Assembly (NCBI GenBank): GCA_028285485.1
Contig: JANQPC010000090.1
Location: forward strand, 1-54,159
Direction of reading: 5' to 3'
Origin: Paracoccaceae bacterium
GTDB lineage: Bacteria > Pseudomonadota > Alphaproteobacteria > Rhodobacterales > Rhodobacteraceae
DNA length: 54,159 nt
Shown: positions 40,028-48,621 of the stretch, one piece after another
Layout: each line of letters begins with the position of its first letter
Numbering within the stretch: the stretch's first letter is position 1
Translations under genes and position numbers: made by a program
The notes under the pieces: model-generated
Seen by the model: only the letters and a program-made list of their open reading frames with translations
Told to the model about the DNA's origin: nothing
Databases searched by the model: none

Positions 40028-41476
40028 TCAGTTCGGGTAGGCGTTGGGCTTGCTGGACCAATCGAGATAGGCGCGGCGCTGCTTGTCTACCCCGATGCGT
40101 TCGGTCAGCGCATCCCATTGCTCCGCCAGATCATCGAGGATGATCTGCGGTTCTTCCCCGCCCCACAACCGGCTGAGCGCCTGACGGATGCCCTCCTCAT
40201 ACCGGTCGGTCTGGATCAGAGACAGATCCAGCAAGCCAGTTTCGGACCCCGCCTTGAGCGTATCGAGGTAATCGCCCGCATTGGGCCACCGGTTGCGATA
40301 CTCCTCGCTTTCAAAATGGCTGGTGCGGAACGGATCGCGCAGGGCGTAGGGCAGCTGCACGCGCTGGAGACTGATTTCCTCGGAGTTCATCCACTGCGCG
40401 AAGAGGTAGGCGGCCTCCTTGTTGCGTGAGCCCGATGCAACGGCAAGCGAGAAGCCAACCGCAAGTTCGGGGCGCCCGCCAGGCGGGAGCGCATAACCGA
40501 TCGTATCGGCCACCGTGGTTTCGGGGATCCAGTTCAGCGCTTCGGTGCCCTTGCCATATCCCGCCGCCCAGCGCCCGACCGGGGGCCAGGAAACGGTCAT
40601 CGCGATGTCGCCTGCAAGAAAGGCGTTGAACGCCTCGATGAAGCCCCATTGTTCGACGCCAGGCGGCATGAAATCATTCTCGGCCCGCATCGCCTCAAAG
40701 ACGGCAACGCCGGTTTCCGAGTTCACCGTGGCCTTCATCGTTTCGGGATCGAAGAACCGGCCCCCTTCTACGCGAAAACGCTCCTGAAACAGATACTGCG
40801 TATTGCCTGGCTGGCGCAGCATCCCGGCGCCGTAGAGCTCGGGCGCATATTTATCGGTGATGAACTGGCCGATCTGGGAGAACTGTTCCCACGTGGTTGG
40901 AGGCGCCAGTTCATAACCGTGCATCTCCATGAACGCCGCCTTGTTTTCGGGGTCTTCAAAGATGTCGCGGCGATAGTAGAGGATCAGCACGTCGCCATCA
41001 TCGGGCAGGCCGTAGATCGTTCCCTCGACCCGCATCTGATTATCCCGGTAGACCGGCGCGATCATCTCCAACTCCGGCCCGTAGCCGTGCTTTTCAACAA
41101 AGGCATCAAGCGGCTCAAGCGCCCCTGCGAGCGCAAGATCGGGCATCTGGTTGGGGATGACGTTCAGCACATCATAGGCCCCGGTATCGGCGAGATGCGC
41201 CTGCATGGTCTTCGTGAAGATCTGATCGACCGGGGATTCGATGACGTTGATCTTGATGCCCGTGAGCTCTTCCCAAAGCGGGCCGCTGAAGTTCTTTGGA
41301 TCCAGCGGTTGCAGGCCCGCCTCGTACAGAACGTTCAGCGTGATGCCGGAATACTGTTGGGCCGCTTCAACGGCGGTTTCGGCTGCGCTCTGCGCGGCCG
41401 CTGCAACAGGGCCAAGCGCGAAGATGCTCATCGCGCCAGCCGCAAGCATGTGGCGGACCGAGTTCAAGTTTGCCAT
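40028..41476 (-). CDS. CUT1 sugar ABC transporter periplasmic binding protein
   Basis: A 482-residue secreted binding protein. The signal peptide is MANLNSVRHMLAAGAMSIFA-LGPVAAAAQS. The mature part has family-1 solute-binding landmarks: ELTGIKINVIESPVDQIFTK, DVLNVIPNQMPDLALAGALE, IYGLPDDGDVLILYYRRDIF and FLAGDIAMTVSWPPVGRWAA. The sugar is unknown. The promoter shares an 18-bp dyad with apnL, so it probably handles apiose-containing compounds or a related pectic fragment. The ATG at 41476 is chosen for the GGAGGAGTGAAAGGGGAGGA leader and the signal peptide; longer forms lack sense. Confidence 0.88.
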   Translation of the reverse strand: MANLNSVRHMLAAGAMSIFALGPVAAAAQSAAETAVEAAQQYSGITLNVLYEAGLQPLDPKNFSGPLWEELTGIKINVIESPVDQIFTKTMQAHLADTGAYDVLNVIPNQMPDLALAGALEPLDAFVEKHGYGPELEMIAPVYRDNQMRVEGTIYGLPDDGDVLILYYRRDIFEDPENKAAFMEMHGYELAPPTTWEQFSQIGQFITDKYAPELYGAGMLRQPGNTQYLFQERFRVEGGRFFDPETMKATVNSETGVAVFEAMRAENDFMPPGVEQWGFIEAFNAFLAGDIAMTVSWPPVGRWAAGYGKGTEALNWIPETTVADTIGYALPPGGRPELAVGFSLAVASGSRNKEAAYLFAQWMNSEEISLQRVQLPYALRDPFRTSHFESEEYRNRWPNAGDYLDTLKAGSETGLLDLSLIQTDRYEEGIRQALSRLWGGEEPQIILDDLAEQWDALTERIGVDKQRRAYLDWSSKPNAYPN

Positions 41477-41520
41477 TTCCTCCCCTTTCACTCCTCCGAA
41501 GGTATGTTTTCTCTCTGGAT

Positions 41521-41538
41521 TACTGATTATACCAGTTT
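41521..41538 (-). promoter_or_regulatory. GntR-type operator copy 1, upstream of the CUT1 importer operon
   Basis: TACTGATTATACCAGTTT, containing the dyad ACTG-N7-CAGT, is identical over all 18 bases to 52822-52839. Read on the minus strand it contains TATAAT (within CTGGTATAATCAGT), a perfect -10 hexamer, 45 bases before the binding-protein start. A repressor here would block the promoter directly. Confidence 0.7.
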
Positions 41539-41574
41539 GGCGCCATCGCGAAACCCTCATCGCGGCCCCCTTGC

Positions 41575-42558
41575 CTAGCGCGGGCGAATGAACCGCCGGC
41601 GTAGCGTTTCCAACCGTGCGGCGCGCACGGAATCCAGGAAGACAGCAGCGAAGATGATCAGGCCCTGCAGCATCGGCTGGAGGTACAGATTGGTTCCGGT
41701 GAACACGAGCCCGGTTTTGACCGCCTGGATCATGGTTGCCCCAATCACGGCGCTAAAGGCAGTACCGATTCCGCCAAAAAGGCTCGCACCGCCAAGCACC
41801 GCCGCAGCGATCACATCGAACTCGCGCCCCTCGCCGAAACCGGTATCGAGCCGGCCGATCTGCGCAATGAGAATGAAGCCCGCCAGTGCCGCCAACGAAG
41901 AGCATATGACATAGACGCTCGCCTTGACGCGGCCCACACGGATACCCGCCTTGGCGGCGGCGGCCTCATCATTGCCCACGGCATAGACCTGCCTACCAAA
42001 GGCGGTGCGCGACAGCACGATATGGGCCGCCACGCCCACCGCGGCAAAGAAGAGGATCGGCGTTGGAACTCCGAAAACGGACGACAGGCCGAAGGCGCGG
42101 ATCTCTTCGGGAAAGTCGAACTGCCTTGAGCTTGTCAGAAACGCGCCGAACCCGCGAAAAAAGAACAGCGTCGAAAGGGTGACGATGAAGGGGACAACCT
42201 TCAGAACGACGATCAGGAAAGCATTGATCCCGCCCATGATCGCACCTGCCGCGACGGCCACCAAAAGCCCGCCCGCAACGCCAACGCCGAAGTCGCGCAT
42301 CGCGAAGCCCGCAATCAGCGGGCCGAGATACATCACCGATCCTACGGATAGATCGATCCCGGCGGTCAGCAGAACGAACACCATGCCGACCGCGGCAATA
42401 CCGATGAAGGAGGCCTGCTTGATGATGTTGCCAAGGTTTTCCGGCCCGACGAAGGCCGGGGCCTGCGTGCCGAAAACGAGGATGATCAGCACGAACAGCA
42501 GGAGCGTGCCGTGGTTTGTTACCAGTGCCATCGCACGGTCGCGGGCAGAGCCGGTCAT
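41575..42558 (-). CDS. CUT2 sugar ABC transporter permease (RbsC-like)
   Basis: A 327-residue permease of the ribose/xylose class with 8-10 hydrophobic segments. GIAAVGMVFVLLTAGIDLSV-GSVMYLG is the conserved RbsC/XylH motif, and GRQVYAVGNDEAAAAKAGIR-VGRVK and AAVLGGASLFGGIGTAFSAV are the cytoplasmic coupling and late-helix motifs. It overlaps the ATPase gene by 4 bases (ATGA; start at 42558). Together with the other permease it probably forms a heterodimeric channel, since the cluster has two different permeases and one double ATPase. Confidence 0.9.
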   Translation of the reverse strand: MTGSARDRAMALVTNHGTLLLFVLIILVFGTQAPAFVGPENLGNIIKQASFIGIAAVGMVFVLLTAGIDLSVGSVMYLGPLIAGFAMRDFGVGVAGGLLVAVAAGAIMGGINAFLIVVLKVVPFIVTLSTLFFFRGFGAFLTSSRQFDFPEEIRAFGLSSVFGVPTPILFFAAVGVAAHIVLSRTAFGRQVYAVGNDEAAAAKAGIRVGRVKASVYVICSSLAALAGFILIAQIGRLDTGFGEGREFDVIAAAVLGGASLFGGIGTAFSAVIGATMIQAVKTGLVFTGTNLYLQPMLQGLIIFAAVFLDSVRAARLETLRRRFIRPR

Positions 42559-44072
42559 GCCGCCACCTCTTTGCCGGCGGCCTGCTTGCCGAAGGCCATT
42601 GCAAGGATGGCGCGCTCGGAAAAATCGGCCCGGTCGAACATGCCCATCACTTCGCCGCGGTTCATGACCATGATGCGGTCGCACATGCCCATCAGTTCTT
42701 CGAGTTCCGAGGAGATGAACAGAACGCTGCTGCCCGCGGCGGCCAGACGATCGGCAAGCGCGTAGATCTCGAATTTCGCCCCGACATCCACGCCCCGCGT
42801 GGGCTCATCCAGGATGAACAGATCGGAATGGCGCATCAGCCACTTGCCGATGACCACCTTCTGCTGATTGCCGCCCGAAAGCGCGCGCGCGGGCTGCGTT
42901 TTGATATCCCCCGCCTTGATGATCATATCGGTTTTCAGCTGCTCGGTGCGGTGATCGAGCCGCGCGTGATCGAGCAGCGCGAGCGGAGCCCGCCCAAACT
43001 CTTCAATCGAGACCAGGCTGAGGTTCTCGGCAATCGGCGCATCCATGAGCAGGCCCTCGGCGCGCCTGTCCTCTGTCACAAAAGCTACGCCCCTGGCGAT
43101 GCGATCGCGGACCCCGCCCGTCAGCGGCTGGTTCTTCAATGTGAGGGCCCCCTCCTCAAGCGGATCGAGGCCGAATATGATCCGCGCCATCTCGGACCGG
43201 CCCGATCCCATAAGGCCAAAAAGGCCCAGGATTTCCCCGGCACGAATGTCAAATGATACATCTTCAAGAATGCCGGGCTGGCTCAGCGCCTTGGCTGAAA
43301 ATGCGATCTCATCGCGCGGCGCGGCGGTGCGATCGGGGTAAAGGCCGCCCAGCGCGCGGCCTATCATTGCGGTGATCATGTCGGGCACATCGAAACCCGC
43401 CGCGGGTTCCTGTGCGACGAGCTGACCGTCGCGCAGCACCACGACCGTATCGCTCAGCCGCTTCACATCCCCCAGAATGTGCGAAATGAAGAGGATCGTT
43501 TTGCCGTCTGCCCGAAGGCGCTCGATCGTCTCAAACAGCTTGGCAGTCTCCCGCGGGGTGAGCGATGTTGTGGGCTCATCGAAGATGATCAGTTCGGCAT
43601 CCCGGTGGAGCGCCTTCGCGATCTCAACAAGCTGGCGTTCGCCCGGCGCAAGACTGTCAACGCTGGTGTCGGGCGCAACCTCCAAGGCCAGTTGGCTCAA
43701 GAGCTCGGCGGTGCGCTGGCGCATGGCGGCTCGATCGATCATGCCGAAGCGCGCGGGAAAATCGTCAACGAAGATGTTTTCGGCAATGGTCAGATTGGTG
43801 AAGAGGTTCAGTTCCTGATGGATGAAGGCAACCCCGCGCGCCGTTGCATCGCTGGGCATGCGGGGATGGTAAGGCTCGCCAAGCCAACGCATTTCGCCGC
43901 TGGTGGGCGCCACGACCCCGCCGATCATGTTCATCAGGGTTGATTTGCCCGCACCGTTCTCTCCAATCACACCCACAACTTCGCCCCTGCGGATGTCGAG
44001 CGTGAGATCGCGCAGCGCGGGCACGCCGAAATACTCCTTGCGCAGGGCCTCGAAAGACAAAAGCACCGCCAT
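42555..44072 (-). CDS. CUT2 sugar ABC transporter ATPase, two-domain (RbsA/XylG-like)
   Basis: A 505-residue fused ATPase. Domain 1 has Walker A VIGENGAGKSTLMNMIGG, signature LAPGERQLVEIAKALHRD and Walker B LIIFDEPTTSLTPRE. Domain 2 has the degenerate Walker A of this class (GLFGLMGSGRSEMARIIFG) but a good signature (LSGGNQQKVVIGKWLMRH) and LFILDEPTRGVDVGAK. This asymmetry is normal for RbsA-type proteins. It powers the D-apiose-cluster importer. It overlaps the downstream permease by 4 bases and adjoins the upstream permease stop by 1 base. Confidence 0.92.
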   Translation of the reverse strand: MAVLLSFEALRKEYFGVPALRDLTLDIRRGEVVGVIGENGAGKSTLMNMIGGVVAPTSGEMRWLGEPYHPRMPSDATARGVAFIHQELNLFTNLTIAENIFVDDFPARFGMIDRAAMRQRTAELLSQLALEVAPDTSVDSLAPGERQLVEIAKALHRDAELIIFDEPTTSLTPRETAKLFETIERLRADGKTILFISHILGDVKRLSDTVVVLRDGQLVAQEPAAGFDVPDMITAMIGRALGGLYPDRTAAPRDEIAFSAKALSQPGILEDVSFDIRAGEILGLFGLMGSGRSEMARIIFGLDPLEEGALTLKNQPLTGGVRDRIARGVAFVTEDRRAEGLLMDAPIAENLSLVSIEEFGRAPLALLDHARLDHRTEQLKTDMIIKAGDIKTQPARALSGGNQQKVVIGKWLMRHSDLFILDEPTRGVDVGAKFEIYALADRLAAAGSSVLFISSELEELMGMCDRIMVMNRGEVMGMFDRADFSERAILAMAFGKQAAGKEVAA

Positions 44073-45229
44073 CAGATGCCCCCCCTGATCAACCGGGTTC
44101 GCAAGACATCGAGAAGCGCTGCGGCCACGATCACCGCGCCCTTCACCATATCGATGTGGAATGACGAGAGGTTCATGAGGTTGAGCGTGTTCGAGAGCAG
44201 AACGAAGAAGAACACGCCGAACACAGTCCAGATAATCTTGCCCTTTCCGCCGAAGAGGCTTGTGCCGCCGATCACGGTGGCGCCGATGACATCGAGCAGG
44301 AAGTTGCCATCGCCCAGGGTTGGCCGCCCGGCTTCGAGCCGCGTTGAATAGAGCAAAGCGCCGATCGTGGCGCAGACGGCGGAGATCGTGAACACCAAAA
44401 CGATGACCCGCTTGACGGGCACGCCGGAGATTTCCGCGGCCCGGCGGTTTGTGCCTATGGCAAAGACCTGCCGCCCGAACACCGTGCGGCTCAGCGCGAT
44501 ATGGGCGATGATCGCCACGGTCACGGCGATGATCATCGGATAGGTTATGAAGGAATAGATCTCGCGGCGCGGGATGCGGGATTCATCCTGTTCGCCAAAA
44601 TACACCGACACGATATCGCCCTTGCCGAGCTGGATATAGGCCTCGGGCAGGTTGCGGATGTTTTCCGACTGGGTGAGGAAAATCGCGAAGGCCGAAATCA
44701 CGATCATCGTGACCAGGGTCACCATGAAGGGCGGCATGCGGAAATGCGCAATCGCCAGCCCGTTCGCCGCGCCGATCAGCCCGCCCGCCGCTATCATCGC
44801 CGCAATGGCAAGCGCGATGCCCCCCGGCACTCCCGCCAGCGGCCCACCGGTTTCATCGATGATAAGCCCCCAAATGGGCGCGTTGGACAGCACGTCCGGC
44901 GATGCCGTCGCCGCCAGAAGCATCGCGCCGACAACGCTTGTAAACCCGACGACCGAACCTTGGGAGAGATCGATGCCCGCAATCGTCAACACAAAGGTCT
45001 GACCGATCGCCACCACCAGCAGCGGCCACATGTTGGAAAGGATGTTCGCCAGGTTCGCCGGGTTCGAAAGCGTCGGCAGAAACGGCATCAGAACCAGGAA
45101 GTAGGCCAGAGACAGATAGAGAACGAAATAGTCGGACAAGAAAATCCGCTTGGCGCGCTGACCAACGGTGGGGGCGAGCGCGGGCTCTTCACGCTCGGCC
45201 GTGGCCGGGAGCGGGCCGCTATCGGTCAT
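44072..45229 (-). CDS. CUT2 sugar ABC transporter permease (RbsC-like, long form)
   Basis: A 385-residue permease, about 60 residues longer than the companion permease. The conserved motif is PLLVVAIGQTFVLTIAGIDL-SQGSVVG, followed by late GRQVFAIGTNRRAAEISGVP-VKRV and VIGATVIGGTSLFGGKGKII. An extended loop (SENIRNLPEAYIQLGKGDIV through EQDESRIPRREIY) separates the middle helices and is an unusual insertion relative to RbsC. The N-terminus (ATAEREEPALAPTVGQRAKR) is a soluble tail. It is the first membrane gene after the binding protein, from which it is separated by a strong hairpin. Confidence 0.88.
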   Translation of the reverse strand: MTDSGPLPATAEREEPALAPTVGQRAKRIFLSDYFVLYLSLAYFLVLMPFLPTLSNPANLANILSNMWPLLVVAIGQTFVLTIAGIDLSQGSVVGFTSVVGAMLLAATASPDVLSNAPIWGLIIDETGGPLAGVPGGIALAIAAMIAAGGLIGAANGLAIAHFRMPPFMVTLVTMIVISAFAIFLTQSENIRNLPEAYIQLGKGDIVSVYFGEQDESRIPRREIYSFITYPMIIAVTVAIIAHIALSRTVFGRQVFAIGTNRRAAEISGVPVKRVIVLVFTISAVCATIGALLYSTRLEAGRPTLGDGNFLLDVIGATVIGGTSLFGGKGKIIWTVFGVFFFVLLSNTLNLMNLSSFHIDMVKGAVIVAAALLDVLRTRLIRGGI

Positions 45230-45257
45230 GGTACCTCACCTTGCTGTTTCTGAGGGC

Positions 45258-45290
45258 GCCGGGTCGGCGGGGCGAACCCGCCGGCCCGGC
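45258..45290 (-). repeat. Intercistronic hairpin after the CUT2 binding-protein gene
   Basis: GCCGGG-T-CGGCGGG (45258-45271) and CCCGCCG-G-CCCGGC (45277-45290) form 13 pairs plus one mismatch with a 5-nt loop, between the binding-protein and permease genes. It is the strongest of three such hairpins in the window. Confidence 0.65.
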
Positions 45291-45311
45291 CTTGTTTGAG
45301 AGCCCCGCGGG

Positions 45312-46319
45312 CTACTGATCCAGGAACCCTTCGGAGAGGAGCACGCAGCCCCACATATCCATCTCCCGCTCACCAAGATTGGCCGAGGTCAGCGCGAAGC
45401 CCGGATCTTCGATCACTTCGTTTGGCTGGGCCTCCCCCGCCTCAATCGCCGCAAGGATGGCGTTCAGGGCTGCCTCCGCCTCAAAGTAGAGATCCTGAAC
45501 GCCGGTTGAATCGATGAAGCCTTCTTTCAGAAGCTGGCAGGCTGTTGCATCACCATCGAGGCCGCCCATCACAACATGGCCTGCTTCGCCTCGGGGAACC
45601 CACATACCGCGCGGTTCAAAGACCGAACGGATGGTGGGGAACAGAAAATCCGACGAGGTGAAAAGAAGGTCGATTTCGGGGTTCGCGGTAACCGCGGCTT
45701 CAAGATTGGCCAGCGCCGTGGCCGCATCCCATTCCGATGCCACCTCGATCGGGGTATTGAAATCGTCCGGATAGTTTTCGAGTGCGGCGTAGAAGCCATC
45801 CTTCCGGCCGACGGCGTTGGGATCGCCCAGATCGCCCACGATGATCATCGGCGTCAGCTTCCCGTCACCCTCACGATTGGCAATCGCCTCCTGGGCCAGG
45901 AAATCAACCGCCTGGCTCGCGATCGACGCGTTGTCGGCAACCACGATGATGCCTTTCGAGAGATCCGATGGCGGCCGGTTGAAAACCGCGATCGGCACAT
46001 CGTTGTCCTGCGCCTCGTTAACGATGGTCACGGCGCTCTCGCCATCCTGTGGGATGATGATGATACCATCTACCCCTTGGGCGATGCAGTCGCGCACCTG
46101 CTCAAGCTGGCGGTTGGCATCCTCGTTGGCATTGCGCTCGATGACGGTATGCCCGGCTTCTTCAAGCGTGCGCGTGATCGCCGTGTGCCCGGCAACCCAG
46201 AACTCGGTTTCAAGATCCTGGAACGCAAAGCAGATCGTTGCGGCAGATGCCGGCGCTGCCACGCCCAGGCTGGCGGCCGCAAACGCGGCTCCGGCAAATA
46301 GTGTCGAGACTGTTCTCAT
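45312..46319 (-). CDS. CUT2 sugar ABC transporter periplasmic binding protein (D-apiose candidate)
   Basis: A 335-residue binding protein of the ribose-binding (peripla_BP_4) family. The signal peptide is MRTVSTLFAGAAFAAASLGV-AAPASAA. Landmarks are CIAQGVDGIIIIPQDGESAV, VPIAVFNRPPSDLSKGIIVV and the C-terminal DLLFTSSDFLFPTIRSVFEP hinge region. In the published D-apiose work, binding proteins of this kind within apionate clusters bind D-apiose, so apiose is the likeliest ligand here; direct binding is not shown by sequence. AAGGGAGTGAGC precedes the ATG. It begins 77 bases after the apnO stop. Confidence 0.88.
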   Translation of the reverse strand: MRTVSTLFAGAAFAAASLGVAAPASAATICFAFQDLETEFWVAGHTAITRTLEEAGHTVIERNANEDANRQLEQVRDCIAQGVDGIIIIPQDGESAVTIVNEAQDNDVPIAVFNRPPSDLSKGIIVVADNASIASQAVDFLAQEAIANREGDGKLTPMIIVGDLGDPNAVGRKDGFYAALENYPDDFNTPIEVASEWDAATALANLEAAVTANPEIDLLFTSSDFLFPTIRSVFEPRGMWVPRGEAGHVVMGGLDGDATACQLLKEGFIDSTGVQDLYFEAEAALNAILAAIEAGEAQPNEVIEDPGFALTSANLGEREMDMWGCVLLSEGFLDQ

Positions 46320-46339
46320 TGCTCACTCCCTTTGGGTTT

Positions 46340-46353
46340 GTGCCCATGGGCAC
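46340..46353 (-). promoter_or_regulatory. Perfect 14-bp palindrome upstream of the CUT2 binding-protein gene
   Basis: GTGCCCATGGGCAC is its own reverse complement and lies 21 bases before the binding-protein start. It is unrelated to the ACTG-N7-CAGT dyad, so it may be an operator for a second regulator or a processing/roadblock site. Confidence 0.4.
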
Positions 46354-46396
46354 GGGTTCAGACCGGCTCACTCCGGCCGCGAAATTCGTTCTGGGA

Positions 46397-47236
46397 TCAC
46401 GTTGGGTCACAGATGTCTTTGACCGACTGCATCACCGCATCGGGGTCGAACACGTCGTTCATCCAGCCCTCCTTGAAGATGACGGGGCGGGCCTTATCGA
46501 TGGCATGCAGGGCGCCGTCGGAGAAAACGCCGGGGAAGATGCCGAAGGCGATGGCCAGTTCGATATTCAGGTGGCCGAGCATGAAATCATGCGCGGCCTG
46601 TTCGGGCACGCCGCGCCGCACGGCTTCGTCGGTTGCCTCGCGCAGCGCCAGCGCGAACGTGGCGCCGATTGTTTCGGACAGGGCGGGCTCAAGGATTGCG
46701 ATCTGCTCCACCGTGCATCGATGGGAGCGCATCACGGGCGCGTAGATCGTGCGCGCCACTTCCTCGCAACGCGCGTAATCCTCTTCCGGCCCCTGCATCA
46801 GGGCGCAGACGATATGCTGCTTGGCATGGATCCCGCCGAAGAAATCCGATTTCGCCGCGGGCTCGGTTTCATCGTTGAAAATGGGCGGGTGGCACGGATG
46901 GGTCACGAAGTATGACACGTCATCGCGTTCGGGCAGCTTGCCGGCATGCGGCGCGGCGGCATCGAGCATGACGATGGCTGCACCGGATTGCACCTTGCCG
47001 ATAATCTGGTGGGTGATCTGGCCGATCAGCCGATCGGGCGTGGCCATCACGATGACATCGGCGCCGGACACCGCCTGCCCTTCTTCAACCGCCTCCGCGC
47101 CCACCTCCGCCTTCAGGCGCGCGCGCCCCTCTTCTGAAACCTCGACATGATCGACATCGAACTGAGAGCTTTTCAGGTTGGTCGCCAGGCGGACGCCCAT
47201 TTTGCCTCCAGCACCCATCAGTGCAATCTTGGTCAT
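46397..47236 (-). CDS. apnO: D-apionate oxidoisomerase (ApnO-like, phosphogluconate-dehydrogenase C-domain protein)
   Basis: A 279-residue oxidoreductase. The N-terminal Rossmann domain starts KIALMGAGGKMGVRLATNLK and is followed by DVIVMATPDRLIGQITHQI. The C-terminal all-helical part (YAPVMRSHRCTVEQIAILEP, GHLNIELAIAFGIFPGVFSD, FKEGWMNDVFDPDAV) belongs to the phosphogluconate dehydrogenase (decarboxylating) C-terminal family. In the characterised apionate pathways a protein of this family converts D-apionate to 3-oxo-isoapionate by coupled isomerisation and NAD-dependent oxidation. The neighbouring kinase and RuBisCO-like genes match that pathway. It overlaps the kinase gene by 4 bases (ATGA). 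Start at 47236 with an AGGGAGCAAG leader. Confidence 0.78.
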   Translation of the reverse strand: MTKIALMGAGGKMGVRLATNLKSSQFDVDHVEVSEEGRARLKAEVGAEAVEEGQAVSGADVIVMATPDRLIGQITHQIIGKVQSGAAIVMLDAAAPHAGKLPERDDVSYFVTHPCHPPIFNDETEPAAKSDFFGGIHAKQHIVCALMQGPEEDYARCEEVARTIYAPVMRSHRCTVEQIAILEPALSETIGATFALALREATDEAVRRGVPEQAAHDFMLGHLNIELAIAFGIFPGVFSDGALHAIDKARPVIFKEGWMNDVFDPDAVMQSVKDICDPT

Positions 47237-48621
47237 GACTTGCTCCCTTGGTTCGTGGCGCCGCCGTTTCGGATCTGGCCGAAGTACTCCAGCGTGCCCA
47301 TTTGCCCGCCCTTCAGCGCGACCTCGAGCGGGGCGGTCTCTGCGTGATCGCGATGCGCCTGGCAGAGCGCGGCGCCCGGCACGGTTGCCGCCTGGGCCGT
47401 CAGCGCGAAGATGCCGAGGCGCTGCGCGGCGTGGCTTGACGTGTCGCCCCCCGCGATGGCCGCGCGCCGGCAACCGGTGCGTTCGATGAGCCGGGCCAGA
47501 ATATCCCCCAGCCCGGCGCCCAGCCGTTCATTGGCCTGCTCGGGCGCCATGCCAGCGGCTTCGCCCGCGCCTTTGAAGGCGGCGATGGAGGCGTCGTCGG
47601 GCCCGCGGGCGCTGAACACAATCGGGCTTCCCGCCGCCGCCAGTGCCGCATTCACAGCGGATTGCACCCAGTTTTCATAGGCCGCGCCCATCTCCAGCGC
47701 GCCGCGCGGATCAACCCGTGTGGCGGTGAACCCGTTGGCTTCTGCCCATTCGATCTGAGCCCCCGTGGTGGCGGAGGCCGACCCTGCCACGGCCACGATC
47801 CGATCAACGGGTTCGGCGCGCGGTGTCGGCTGTGTTTCGGGCAAAAGGCCTTGATCCTGCCAATACCGCACAAGCGCGTATTCAACCCCTTGCGATCCTA
47901 TCGCGAGCCTGGGTTGGCCGTCGGCCTGCCAGATCAGGTGCCCGGCATGGGAGAGCGTGCGGTCATCGACCGTGTCTATGGCGATCATCCGCGCGCCCCG
48001 ATCCCGTTCGCGCGCGAGCCGCTCGGTTGCCTCGGGCGCCGATGTGAGCGCATCGAGGCCGACGAGGCCAAAGGGCAGGCCGGTCTGCCGGGAGAGGTGC
48101 CCGCCTATGTCGGCCTCATCCATCGGCGTAACCGGATGATGGGCCATAACCGGGTGGCGATCGAGCCGGTGCACATCTTCGCCGGAGATCGCAAAGAGGT
48201 TGCCGAACGCCTGGTATCTGCCGATTGCGGGCGCGGCCGGATAAATGGCGGCCCAGGGCGCGCCGGTGGCTGCAAAGGCAAGCTCCGCCGCCCGCCCGAT
48301 CGATCCGATCGCGGGCGAGGAATCCAGCGTTGAGCAGATCTTGTAGTGAAAGAGCTGCGCATTCAGCCCGGCCAAGAAGGCGAAGACGGGAGGAAGCTCC
48401 TCGCCCATCCAGGCCGGGCTGCGCGACCGGGCCGAACCGGCGATGCCGATGCCCCGGACATTGGTGAACCGCTGCAATTGCTCGGGCGTTGGCACGTTGA
48501 GAAACAGAACCGAAGCCAGGCCCGCGAAGGTGAGCACCTCCATCACCGCGGCGGCGCCGGTGTAATCATCTCCATACCAGGCAACGAGCAGCCCATCGGG
48601 CAAAGACCGGGGGGGCGCCAT
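47233..48621 (-). CDS. oiaK: 3-oxo-isoapionate kinase (OiaK-like, DUF1537 / four-carbon acid sugar kinase)
   Basis: A 462-residue kinase of the DUF1537 family. The N-terminal domain has LVAWYGDDYTGAAAVMEVLT (the substrate-side GDDxTG motif) and LFHYKICSTLDSSPAIGSIG. The C-terminal nucleotide-binding domain has VAGSASATTGAQIEWAEANG and AAIAGGDTSSHAAQRLGIFA (GGDTS ATP-binding motif) and ends with ALKGGQMGTLEYFGQI (KGGxxG). It would phosphorylate 3-oxo-isoapionate at O-4. The start at 48621 sits in a TGATG junction with the RuBisCO-like gene. DUF1537 enzymes also act on threonate and erythronate; the context favours apionate. Confidence 0.82.
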   Translation of the reverse strand: MAPPRSLPDGLLVAWYGDDYTGAAAVMEVLTFAGLASVLFLNVPTPEQLQRFTNVRGIGIAGSARSRSPAWMGEELPPVFAFLAGLNAQLFHYKICSTLDSSPAIGSIGRAAELAFAATGAPWAAIYPAAPAIGRYQAFGNLFAISGEDVHRLDRHPVMAHHPVTPMDEADIGGHLSRQTGLPFGLVGLDALTSAPEATERLARERDRGARMIAIDTVDDRTLSHAGHLIWQADGQPRLAIGSQGVEYALVRYWQDQGLLPETQPTPRAEPVDRIVAVAGSASATTGAQIEWAEANGFTATRVDPRGALEMGAAYENWVQSAVNAALAAAGSPIVFSARGPDDASIAAFKGAGEAAGMAPEQANERLGAGLGDILARLIERTGCRRAAIAGGDTSSHAAQRLGIFALTAQAATVPGAALCQAHRDHAETAPLEVALKGGQMGTLEYFGQIRNGGATNQGSKS

